NCBI GenBank assembly: GCA_003641785.1
Contig: QNAO01000020.1
Span: forward strand, 1-9,566
Length of the DNA stretch: 9,566 nucleotides
Direction: 5' to 3'
DNA from: Thermotogae bacterium
GTDB taxonomy: Bacteria; Thermotogota; Thermotogae; Thermotogales; DSM-5069
Shown: positions 1 to 6,475 of the stretch, piece by piece
Layout of the letters: each line of letters begins with the position of its first letter
Numbering within the stretch: the first letter of the stretch is position 1
Made by a program: the position numbers and the translations under genes
The notes under the pieces: generated by a model
The model's input: only the letters and a program-made list of their open reading frames with translations
Database searches by the model: none
Told to the model about the DNA's origin: nothing

Positions 1-1103
1 AGGTTCCTCTCGTTTCGAATATTTTTCAAGACACGTTCATTTTAGACGCTCTTGCAGATATTTCAGCTCAAACTGGGGTAACAATCATCGCTGATACGAT
101 GGTTACCGGCTTTGTGACCATGGAACTCAATGAAGTGCCTTTAGAGCAGGCGCTGAAGATGATTTTGATGCCGAGCGGTTACACCTTTGTGAAAATGGAT
201 GACTTCTATTTCGTGGGAGCCCCGGATCCAAGCAACCCCGCGTTCAGATTCATAGCTGAAACAGAGGTTGTGAATCCACAGTATATAAGTGTAGAAGCGG
301 CGACCGCACTGCTCCCATCGTTTTACAGTCCTTTCATAAAGGCTGACTCTGAAACGAACTCGCTCACTGTAACGGCGCCGAGGGATATTATAGAGCGTTT
401 TAAGGAAGACCTTGCGAAAATTGATAAGCCTTCCAGGCAGATAAAGGTCAGTGTTTTAGTCACAGAGGTTTCAAAGGAGTTTCTGAACCAAATAGGTTTA
501 GATCAGCTTGGCTACACCTTCGGAGCCAACGAGCAATTCAACCCCGACTGGACAACTCAGCTCGGTTTGACTCTCGGCAACTTCGCCATTCAGACAGATA
601 TGTTTGGAACCATAGTCGCCAATATAAAACTGCTCGAAGAGCAGCAGAAGGCGAAAATATCGGCAGATCCATGGATTATAGTCAACAATGGAAAATCTGC
701 CAATCTGTTTGTCGGTCAGAGGGAAGTGATTATTCTTCAACCAGAGGAAGGCGCGGCGGCCACAACTCAAACAGTGGACGTTGGAGTGGGTCTTGATATA
801 ACCCCAAGAATCATTGGAGACGATCAGATTGAGATCTCACTTTCACCGACTATCAGTCACTTCACGAACGGCAGAACCACGAGAGCTCTCTCAACAAAAC
901 GCAGTGAGCTTTCAACCACTCTGTACGCTCGAAGCGGGCAAACGATACTGATTTCGGGTATGACTGTGGAAGATGAGTCAGATACTTATAGGGGAGTTCC
1001 GTTCCTTGACCAAATTCCGATACTGAGATACTTCTTTGGAACCAAGGAGCAGTCGCAGTCACAGAGAGAAATGCTCATATTCCTGACTGTTGAAATACTA
1101 TAA
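1..1103 (+). CDS. Secretin (GspD/PilQ family), 5'-partial
   Basis: C-terminal 366 residues of an outer-membrane secretin, the multimeric gated pore of type II secretion or type IV pilus systems. The reading frame is open from base 3, so the gene begins before the window. What is seen: an STN/N0-type domain at about residues 5-60 of the visible part, an N1/NolW-like domain at about 62-125, and then the secretin core. The core starts at the IKVSVLVTEVS strand (about 132) and runs to the terminal strand REMLIFLTVEIL. The classic secretin signature is present as VPFLDQIPILRYFFG at about 332-346. The stop is TAA at 1101-1103. The next gene starts 13 bases later and is probably cotranscribed. No C-terminal pilotin-binding extension is present, since the protein ends right after the last secretin strand. 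The family assignment is firm, but the choice between secretion and pilus cannot be made from this fragment. Confidence 0.95.
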   Translation, partial: VPLVSNIFQDTFILDALADISAQTGVTIIADTMVTGFVTMELNEVPLEQALKMILMPSGYTFVKMDDFYFVGAPDPSNPAFRFIAETEVVNPQYISVEAATALLPSFYSPFIKADSETNSLTVTAPRDIIERFKEDLAKIDKPSRQIKVSVLVTEVSKEFLNQIGLDQLGYTFGANEQFNPDWTTQLGLTLGNFAIQTDMFGTIVANIKLLEEQQKAKISADPWIIVNNGKSANLFVGQREVIILQPEEGAAATTQTVDVGVGLDITPRIIGDDQIEISLSPTISHFTNGRTTRALSTKRSELSTTLYARSGQTILISGMTVEDESDTYRGVPFLDQIPILRYFFGTKEQSQSQREMLIFLTVEIL

Positions 1104-1116
1104 GGGGATGATTGAC

Positions 1117-2343
1117 TTGAAAAAGATCACAGCACTGATTTTCTTCACTGCTATTTTCGTATTTCAACTTTGCTTCGCCCAGGAGAGCAAGCCGTATGTT
1201 GTGATCTACCAGATGGAAATTGTGGAGCTTTCAGAACAAATATCGCAGAAATTTGATCTGAAGAGCGTGAATTTTGAAAAACCAGGCTCAGCTTTGTCTT
1301 TCGGTGTGAACTACGAGCCAGAACTGCTTCAGCTTTTGGTTAAAATCCCGTTTGTGAAGGTTGAATTTGAAGCGGGAAAAAGTCGTGAAAAGAATCTGAC
1401 CTCAACAAGACCCTGGGTATCAACTGTTATGAATAGAACGGCAAAGATACTCGTCAGTCATGAAACTCTTTCCCTGATCACAGGAGAAAGAACAGGTTCC
1501 GGCCTTGAACTTCAGATAACTCCTTTGAAGATAAATCCCGACGGAGAATCTGTGCTCACCCGCATCGAATTTAAAGGTCTTTTCGGTCCAAACAGCGTGA
1601 ACACTGAAATGTGGGTTCCAACATCTGAGTTTGCTCCAATTATGGTCGTGTCTCAAGATCTTTCCGATAAAACTGGAATTCTGCGTGCCAGTTCAAATGA
1701 AAGCGTTAGATACTTCGCGGTGTATATGAAGAGCATTCTACAAGCCAATTTACCCACGAGCAACATATACGCCGTGGGCAGCCTGGACAAAATGGCTGAT
1801 CTGCTGTGGGAGGATTCAGACATAGACAGAGAAAGTCATGTGCAGGCAAGTGTGGATTTCAACGAGAAAGAGATTGGGGGAAGTGGCGGTGTTTCTCTCT
1901 GGTTGACTGATTCTCTGCATCTTGATATCGAGGGAGCTTTTTTCCCGGTGAGATTCCAGGGAAGTATAGAAACAAGGGTACTGAACGAAGAGCTCAGATT
2001 AGGTTTGAAGGCCTTCTACAGCGCTGATACTGGTTTTCTAATCGCTGGTGGCATCTCCGATCACTCACAGATATCGGACTATCTGACGCTAAGCGCTTCG
2101 TTCTACCCAATAGTTTTTGACGTGGAAAACCTGCAATTGACTCAACCTTCATGGTCTGTGGATGCTGAAGTTAACGTGGAGAACTTCTCCTTTACGCTTG
2201 GAGTTGCTTGCCAGCAACAAACAATTTTGCTTTCAGGAAATGCAACCATAGCTATCTACAAATCTCTGGCGCTTTTGTTTGGTGGAAGCTACGACTTCAA
2301 CGGAAACTATAAAATCATGATCGGCTTCAGATACAGCTTTTGA
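1117..2343 (+). CDS. Exported secretin-core-like protein with C-terminal beta-barrel
   Basis: A 408-residue protein that I do not recognise by name. TTG at 1117 is chosen as the start because AAGGGGATGAT (1102-1112) sits just upstream as ribosome site and translation then opens with a clean signal peptide, KKITALIFFTAIFVFQLCFA, with cleavage likely before QESKPY. In-frame ATG 1108 and TTG 1090 are alternatives. Residues 28-210 can be laid by eye on the core of the upstream secretin. YQMEIVELSEQIS matches the first core strand, RPWVSTVMNRTAKILV matches DPWIIVNNGKSANLFV, GSGLELQITPLKI matches GVGLDITPRII, and VRYFAVYMKSIL matches the terminal strand. The VPxLxxIP signature is missing. Residues 245-408 are alternating amphipathic strands ending in GFRYSF, the C-terminal aromatic typical of outer-membrane barrels. 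Inference: an outer-membrane partner of the secretin. Confidence 0.85.
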   Translation: MKKITALIFFTAIFVFQLCFAQESKPYVVIYQMEIVELSEQISQKFDLKSVNFEKPGSALSFGVNYEPELLQLLVKIPFVKVEFEAGKSREKNLTSTRPWVSTVMNRTAKILVSHETLSLITGERTGSGLELQITPLKINPDGESVLTRIEFKGLFGPNSVNTEMWVPTSEFAPIMVVSQDLSDKTGILRASSNESVRYFAVYMKSILQANLPTSNIYAVGSLDKMADLLWEDSDIDRESHVQASVDFNEKEIGGSGGVSLWLTDSLHLDIEGAFFPVRFQGSIETRVLNEELRLGLKAFYSADTGFLIAGGISDHSQISDYLTLSASFYPIVFDVENLQLTQPSWSVDAEVNVENFSFTLGVACQQQTILLSGNATIAIYKSLALLFGGSYDFNGNYKIMIGFRYSF

Positions 2344-2387
2344 TGGCATTTTTTTGATATTTGTTGAGACAACACATGTTTTCCAAT

Positions 2388-2422
2388 GCGGGCACATTGG
2401 CAACAATGCCCGCTTTTGTTGT
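2388..2422 (+). terminator. Rho-independent terminator after the secretin pair
   Basis: Perfect 7-bp GC-rich stem GCGGGCA (2388-2394) / TGCCCGC (2407-2413) with a 12-base loop, followed at once by TTTTGTTGT. It lies 45 bases after the stop of the secretin-like gene and before the next unit, so it probably ends the upstream transcript. A weaker TGTTG-AGA-CAACA hairpin precedes it at 2362-2374. No convincing promoter for the next gene could be picked in 2423-2473. Confidence 0.75.
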
Positions 2423-2486
2423 AAGATAGCATTACGAAAAGACTGCGCTGTAGAAAGCTTAAAAACACCCGAAGGGAGAGGATAGT

Positions 2487-2951
2487 GTGTCAAAGAAGAG
2501 AGCTACCAGTATTCTCTTTGCTTGTTTTTTCATATTTTTCGGTGTAATGCTGCTCTTCAATGTTTCATGGAACTACACGTGGCCAACAGTTTTGCTGTTT
2601 CTGGGGCTTGCTTTCGAAATCGGACTTCTTGGAAAAGGCGCCGGAGTCCTCATTCCTGGAGGTTTGTTGCTGACACTCGGTGTTTTCTTCTACTACAACG
2701 CGTTTACAGACTACAAACACATGAGCATCCTCTGGCCTGTGTTCATACTCGCCCCGGGAGTGGGCTTGTTTCAGTTCTACCTGAAGACGAAGGACAGAGG
2801 GAGTTTGATAAGTTCGGGAATACTGGCAGTGATATCGGCTGTGTTCATAGGAGCAAATTTGACCAACTTACCCGCTGGAAGAATCATTATTGGAGGAATT
2901 CTCATATTCGCTGGAATTCTGGTTTTAATTCGCTTGGTGAGGAAAGGTTGA
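2487..2951 (+). CDS. Small polytopic membrane protein (LiaI/LiaF-TM-like)
   Basis: A 154-residue, almost wholly hydrophobic protein. It starts at GTG 2487, preceded by AGGGAGAGG (2473-2481) at good spacing. About six membrane segments are visible, near residues 7-26, 32-48, 53-71, 80-98, 106-126 and 131-150, separated by very short loops. The ends are basic (MSKKR at the front, RLVRKG at the back). Trp-Pro pairs begin two of the helices (W32-P33 and W83-P84). This pattern recalls the transmembrane region of LiaI/LiaF and related DUF5668-type proteins of cell-envelope stress systems, but no soluble LiaF domain follows, so function is not assigned. The gene is followed after one base by the metallophosphoesterase start, so the two are almost certainly cotranscribed and may be translationally coupled. 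Confidence 0.88.
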   Translation: MSKKRATSILFACFFIFFGVMLLFNVSWNYTWPTVLLFLGLAFEIGLLGKGAGVLIPGGLLLTLGVFFYYNAFTDYKHMSILWPVFILAPGVGLFQFYLKTKDRGSLISSGILAVISAVFIGANLTNLPAGRIIIGGILIFAGILVLIRLVRKG

Positions 2952-2952
2952 T

Positions 2953-3795
2953 GTGTTGAGAAAATTACTTTTGGCAGTTTTTTGTGGTGTTATCACTCTT
3001 GCCATAGGCATTGAAGTTGGACCAATCTTTACTTTAGTTGGAAATCGGCTGAAAGTGGTAACTCCAGTTGATACGGTGCTCAGCTATCCGTCTGTTCCAC
3101 TGAAGATAGCCGTCTACGGTGATTCTCGTTATGGTCACAGCGTTCATCAAAGAATTGTCGAACAGATACTTCAACTCAAGCCTCAGATAGTGGTTCATCT
3201 GGGTGATATGGTGAACAGCGGCGATAACATCGAGGAGTGGAAACAATTTTTTGAAATAACGCTTCCGCTCAGAAAAAGCGCGTTTTTCCAACCTTTGAAA
3301 GGAAATCACGAGAATCCAGACACGTTCTACAATGACTTCTTTGGCCTTTACAATTATCATGCCACTGTTGGAGATCTGGAGATGATTTTTCTGGATCTTG
3401 AGCAGGGAATAGAGAAAGCCGCTGATTTTCTCAGATCCCTAAATCTTTCTGATAAGAAAATTTTGATTTTCACTCATTACCCTATATTCACGGGTGGGCC
3501 TCATTCCAAAGACTACCTGGTTCAAAAAGCGGCGTGCCTTCACGACGTGTTTCGAGACATCAACGCGAAAATCGTTTTTTCCGCGCACGATCACGGTTAT
3601 CAGAGAATAGAAAGAGATGGAATAACTTACATCGTGAGCGCGGGTGGTGGAGCTTCGATTTACCCTATTTCAGATGTACGGGGAATGATCAAAAAAGCCG
3701 CTGTCCATCACTTCGTAATTCTTGACTACAACGGTTCTTTCAAAGTTACAGTTCGTGATGTCAGCGGCGGGATCATAGACGAATTTGAAAAATAG
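2953..3795 (+). CDS. Exported calcineurin-like metallophosphoesterase
   Basis: A 280-residue enzyme of the calcineurin-like/purple acid phosphatase-like superfamily, which hydrolyses phosphomono- or diesters with two metal ions. Metal-binding motifs appear in order: GDSR at 56-59 (D57), GDMVNSG at 84-90 (D85), GNHE at 117-120 (N118, H119), THYPIF with H175, and AHDH at 211-214 (H212, H214). The first motif has Arg where many members have His (DxH), and the last has Ala for the usual Gly (GHxH). The DxR form fits purple acid phosphatase-like bacterial members, so the site is probably active. The N-terminus (RKLLLAVFCGVITLAIGIEV) is a signal peptide or membrane anchor, placing the catalytic domain outside the inner membrane. 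GTG 2953 follows AGGAAAGG at 2940-2947. The substrate cannot be told from sequence. No terminator is obvious after the stop. Confidence 0.93.
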   Translation: MLRKLLLAVFCGVITLAIGIEVGPIFTLVGNRLKVVTPVDTVLSYPSVPLKIAVYGDSRYGHSVHQRIVEQILQLKPQIVVHLGDMVNSGDNIEEWKQFFEITLPLRKSAFFQPLKGNHENPDTFYNDFFGLYNYHATVGDLEMIFLDLEQGIEKAADFLRSLNLSDKKILIFTHYPIFTGGPHSKDYLVQKAACLHDVFRDINAKIVFSAHDHGYQRIERDGITYIVSAGGGASIYPISDVRGMIKKAAVHHFVILDYNGSFKVTVRDVSGGIIDEFEK

Positions 3796-3799
3796 GTTG

Positions 3800-3981
3800 C
3801 TATCTTCCAGGAATGAGTTTCTTAGCCTCCTCAAGTGAAGACACTTCCCTGAAAGAATAACCTGGCTATAATGACAACTGCTGATGTACTCACAATGCCA
3901 CGAGAAACTATCTCAGCCACATCTGTCATATAAAGAGGTTGAGACACCCTCTTCTTTCAGTGCTTTCTCCATTATTTTCAT
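3800..3981 (-). pseudogene. Decayed flavodoxin/flavodiiron-like gene remnant
   Basis: No intact gene lies in 3796-4146. On the minus strand three short stretches in three different frames read like pieces of one protein. ATG at 3981 gives MKIMEKALKEEGVSTSLYD, then a stop at 3915-3913. A shifted frame from 3929 gives MTDVAEIVSRGIVSTSAVVI, ending at 3831. A third frame gives REVSSLEEAKKLIPGR and ends at TAG 3802-3800. The first two join across an apparent single-base frameshift into the pattern of the flavodoxin domain of flavodiiron (FprA-type) proteins: an alpha helix, then EGVxxxLYD, then EIVxxIxxSxAVV. The flavin-binding loops and most of the domain are gone. The assignment is by eye only. 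The last piece is the least certain and may belong to another gene. Confidence 0.45.
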
Positions 3982-4018
3982 TGTGATCGCCCTTTGCGTA
4001 TATATTTGTATATGTGAA

Positions 4019-4045
4019 TATAATGCCAACACAAATGCGTGTTGG
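4019..4045 (+). promoter_or_regulatory. TATAAT box followed by a perfect hairpin
   Basis: A consensus -10 (TATAAT, 4019-4024) lies in an AT-rich run. It has only a weak -35 candidate, TTGCGT at 3994-3999, with a long 19-base spacer. Immediately after it is a perfect 7-bp inverted repeat, CCAACAC (4026-4032) / GTGTTGG (4039-4045), around a 6-base loop. The dyad would cover the expected transcription start, so it may be an operator or a transcript 5' hairpin. No T-run follows closely, so a terminator is less likely. It may be a second, upstream promoter of the ABC operon. Confidence 0.4.
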
Positions 4046-4083
4046 TGTTAAATTTCGCTTTTACAAAAGAAAAAGAGACTTGC

Positions 4084-4112
4084 CTGACCATGTGGTCAAT
4101 TCATGGTATATT
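4084..4112 (+). promoter_or_regulatory. Probable main promoter of the ABC operon
   Basis: -35 CTGACC (4084-4089) and -10 TATATT (4107-4112) are separated by 17 bases. Transcription would start near 4119, leaving an untranslated leader of about 28 bases before the ATPase start at 4147. Each hexamer differs from the sigma-A consensus, but the spacing is ideal, and both operator copies are positioned around this promoter. Confidence 0.55.
4085..4098 (+). promoter_or_regulatory. Operator copy 1 (palindromic box)
   Basis: TGACCATGTGGTCA: two perfect inverted 6-base arms (TGACCA/TGGTCA) around a 2-base centre. It overlaps the -35 and the upstream part of the promoter spacer, so a bound dimer would block RNA polymerase. 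Short symmetric palindromes of this kind are typical of TetR-family or MarR-family repressors of exporter operons. The family of the regulator is an inference, and no such regulator gene is in the window. Confidence 0.6.
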
Positions 4113-4117
4113 ATCTT

Positions 4118-4131
4118 TGGCCACGTGGTTA
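4118..4131 (+). promoter_or_regulatory. Operator copy 2 (palindromic box)
   Basis: TGGCCACGTGGTTA matches the upstream box at 11 of 14 positions and contains the perfect 8-bp palindrome CCACGTGG (4121-4128). It starts 33 bases after copy 1, about three helical turns, and covers the predicted transcription start just ahead of the ribosome site AAAGGAGG (4131-4138). The same-face spacing suggests cooperative binding of two dimers. Confidence 0.55.
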
Positions 4132-4146
4132 AAGGAGGCATAAGAC

Positions 4147-5061
4147 ATGGCGGATGCTATTTTCATGGAGAAATTGACGAAGTATTACGGAAAGAACCGT
4201 GGCATCGTTGATGTCGACTTGGAGGTTGAAGAAGGTGAGATATTCGGTTTCATAGGTCCTAATGGAGCGGGTAAATCGACAACTATAAGGCTTCTGTTGA
4301 ATTTTCTGTACCCAACATCTGGGACTGCGAGAATATTTGGAAAAGATTGCTTCAGACAATCACATGAAATAAAGGAACTGACAGGCTACATTCCAGGTGA
4401 AGTTAGCTATTACGAAGATGTCAAAGTCAAGGATCTTTTGGAGTATTCAATAACATTTTACCGCGGCGATAAAGAGAAGTACCGAAAAAGGATGATCGAG
4501 CTTTCTGAAAGATTTGATCTCAACCTTGATAGAAAAATAGGAGATCTGTCACTGGGAAACAAGAAAAAGGTATCGGTTGTTCAGTCTTTGATCCACGAAC
4601 CAAAAATCTTGATATACGATGAACCTACAAACGGCCTGGATCCTCTTATTCAAAACGAGCTTTTTGACTTAATTAAAGAAGAAAACAAAAGAGGAACAAC
4701 GGTATTTTTTTCGTCTCATATTCTGTCTGAAGTTCAAAAACTCTGCACGAGGGTCGCGATAATCCGTCAAGGAAAGATTGTAGCAGTTGAAAATGTTGGA
4801 AATCTCAGAAAGAAGTACTACAAAGTTATAAAAATAGAGGGTGATATCGGAGAAATAACGCTGTCAGGAGCCAAGAATCTGAGAAGAGTGGATAACACAG
4901 TTTCCTTTTTGTTTTCGGGTGATATTAATGAACTGATTTCGTTTTTGAGTAAAAAGCACATCGAGAACCTTTCAATAGAAGAACCCTCTCTTGAAGAAAT
5001 ATTCATGAGCTACTACTCAAAGGAGGAAAAGCGCAATGAACACATTCAAATGGGAGCTTGA
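4147..5061 (+). CDS. ABC-2 exporter ATP-binding protein
   Basis: A 304-residue ATPase subunit of an ABC-2-type exporter, acting on the cytoplasmic face with the membrane partner encoded next. Visible motifs: Walker A GPNGAGKST (37-45), a Q-loop region reading GYIPGE (80-85) without the usual Gln, signature LSLGNKKKV (134-142) in place of LSGGQ, Walker B ILIYDEP with E159, D-loop GLDP (163-166), and the H-loop SSH with H191. This variant Q-loop is common in BcrA/YhcH-like drug and antibiotic exporters. About 100 residues follow the core, ending in SLEEIFMSYY, the usual C-terminal tail of this subfamily. The start is ATG 4147 with a perfect AAAGGAGG eight bases upstream. The 3' end overlaps the permease start by 26 bases. 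Expression is probably repressor-controlled through the two operators. The substrate is unknown. Confidence 0.96.
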   Translation: MADAIFMEKLTKYYGKNRGIVDVDLEVEEGEIFGFIGPNGAGKSTTIRLLLNFLYPTSGTARIFGKDCFRQSHEIKELTGYIPGEVSYYEDVKVKDLLEYSITFYRGDKEKYRKRMIELSERFDLNLDRKIGDLSLGNKKKVSVVQSLIHEPKILIYDEPTNGLDPLIQNELFDLIKEENKRGTTVFFSSHILSEVQKLCTRVAIIRQGKIVAVENVGNLRKKYYKVIKIEGDIGEITLSGAKNLRRVDNTVSFLFSGDINELISFLSKKHIENLSIEEPSLEEIFMSYYSKEEKRNEHIQMGA

Positions 5062-5842
5062 AAGAACAAGAAAACTGCTACTTATATGGACGTTAGCCTT
5101 TGTGCTACTACAGTTCATGTATTCTTCGTTTTTCCCATCGATGACTTCGGAAAAAGGTGGGCTGCTCTTAGCGAAGTTGGATATGCTTCCAAAAGTTTTC
5201 CTGAAGATGTTTGGGTTAGAATATCTGGACTTAACGAATATTCTGCATTACTACGCTATGCAGGGACAGTTCATAGTGATACTCATAGGAAGTGTATTCG
5301 CTGCGAAAATAGGCGCCACCATGGTCGTGAAGGAAGAAAACGATAGAACCGCCGAGTTCTTAATGTCTAAGCCAGTAACCAGAAAAAAGATCATTACCGG
5401 CAAATTACTCGCGACTCTGGCGAATATACTCCTATTTGACGGTGTCATAATGATAGCCAATCTCATCTTTTTCAATATCTACAACACATCTGAGAGTTTC
5501 GACTTCAAATTGTTCTGGCTTCTCTCTCTCGTTCCTTTGTTCATACATCTTACTGTGGGACTCCTCAGCTTCTTTCTGTCTACGCTCCAGAGGAGAACCG
5601 GAAAGGCCGACATGATTTCTCTTGGATGCGTGTTCACGCTTTATGCAGCTTCTGTTCTTGCAAAACTCACTGAGAAGCTCGATTTTCTGAGGTTTTTCAC
5701 ACCATACTCGTACTTCGATCCTTCGAATATTGTAAAGATGAGGAGTTTCGACACGATTTACATCGTGTTGTTCTTAATAGAATCCGTGGGATTCGTTATC
5801 GTATCTTACATGTACTTTGAAAGGAAGGATATATACATTTAA
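5036..5842 (+). CDS. ABC-2 family exporter permease
   Basis: A 268-residue membrane subunit paired with the preceding ATPase. Six membrane spans are visible at about residues 12-32, 77-98, 122-146, 158-182, 191-211 and 239-261. Between the second and third lies EENDRTAEFLMSKPVTRKKI (100-119), the cytoplasmic coupling segment typical of ABC-2 permeases of the YhcI/NosY type. The start is ATG 5036, preceded by AGGAGG at 5021-5026, which lies inside the end of the ATPase gene. The 26-base overlap implies translational coupling and balanced subunit synthesis. The stop TAA overlaps the ATG (5842) of the following ACR3 remnant, so the original operon probably had three genes. Nothing in the sequence reveals the exported compound. 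Confidence 0.94.
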   Translation: MNTFKWELERTRKLLLIWTLAFVLLQFMYSSFFPSMTSEKGGLLLAKLDMLPKVFLKMFGLEYLDLTNILHYYAMQGQFIVILIGSVFAAKIGATMVVKEENDRTAEFLMSKPVTRKKIITGKLLATLANILLFDGVIMIANLIFFNIYNTSESFDFKLFWLLSLVPLFIHLTVGLLSFFLSTLQRRTGKADMISLGCVFTLYAASVLAKLTEKLDFLRFFTPYSYFDPSNIVKMRSFDTIYIVLFLIESVGFVIVSYMYFERKDIYI

Positions 5843-6475
5843 TGAACAAGAATATTTCTAACTGTTTAGTGTCTCTTGTGCTGGTGCTTCTTTCATCTGT
5901 GATGATAGATATTTCAATTCTCTTTCTTCAAATTGGTCTTTGACTCTTATCCTTCAATATACAACGTGTCGATTCCCATCGCTGTTTGTTTGTTCTTTAT
6001 GATGCATCCAATTATGGTGAAAATAGATTTTGCAGAAGTGATAAAAGCAGCGAAAACGCCTAAACTTGCGGCTTTAACATTGTTTATCAACTGGGCAGTC
6101 AAGCCATTCACCATGTATCTGATCGCTTCGTTCTTTTTGGAATATCTGTTTAAAGGATTTCTTCTTGGAACTGAAGTTATTAAAACAGGGCAAGAAGTTG
6201 AGCTGTAGAGAAGCTACATATCGGGCTCTATTCCGCTGGGAATAGCTCCCTGCACCGCCATGGTACTGATGTGGAGCTATCTCGCAAAAGGTAATAAAGG
6301 GCACACTTTGGTTATGTTTGCCATAAACTCGCTGATGATGTTGGTACTCTATGCGCCTCTTGGAAGATTCTTGCTTGGTGTGAACGCAATGCCTATACCG
6401 TGACAAACGACATTGTTTTCGGTAACGATCTATGTGGCTTTGCCATTGGTGGCAGGGTTCCTTTCACTGAAAACT
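5842..6475 (+). pseudogene. ACR3-type arsenite efflux permease, decayed and truncated
   Basis: Remains of an ACR3 (TC 2.A.59) arsenite efflux carrier, normally about 350 residues with ten membrane spans. ATG 5842 overlaps the permease stop and opens MNKNIS, a typical ACR3 beginning, but the frame stops at TGA 5941. A different frame then carries [20 protein letters not shown] and the following spans, continuing without further frame change to the end. This frame is broken by TAG 6206-6208 and TGA 6401-6403, the latter where Trp is expected before QT. The hallmark TM4 motif [13 protein letters not shown] is intact, with the transport cysteine codon at 6251-6253. Similarity ends near 6475 after VAGFLS, so about the last five spans are missing. 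At least one frameshift, two stops and a 3' deletion make this non-functional. It lies convergent with and slightly overlaps the zinc-ribbon gene. Confidence 0.92.

Noticed and set aside
1090..1116. Earlier TTG (1090) or ATG (1108) starts for the secretin-like gene.
   Set aside because: They add residues before the signal peptide and put the AAGGGGATGAT ribosome site inside or too close to the start. TTG 1117 fits both.
2522..2959. 145-codon plus-strand frame overlapping the six-span membrane protein.
   Set aside because: It is out of frame with a gene that has a good ribosome site and coherent membrane spans. Its own translation is Cys/Arg/His-rich without pattern.
3833..3846. AAGTG/CACTT inverted repeat as a terminator of the phosphoesterase gene.
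   Set aside because: The stem is only 5 bp, no T-run follows, and the bases lie within the flavoprotein-like remnant.
4014..4211. 65-codon plus-strand frame across the ABC promoter.
   Set aside because: It runs through the promoter and operators and into the ATPase in another frame, and its residue composition is not protein-like.
5933..6403. The TAG (6206) and TGA (6401) inside ACR3 as recoding (pyrrolysine or selenocysteine).
   Set aside because: The N-terminus is also frameshifted and the last five spans are missing, and no SECIS-like or other recoding context was evident. Ordinary decay explains everything.
6074..6406. 110-codon open frame on the minus strand.
   Set aside because: It is antisense to the clear ACR3 remnant and has no family resemblance or ribosome site.
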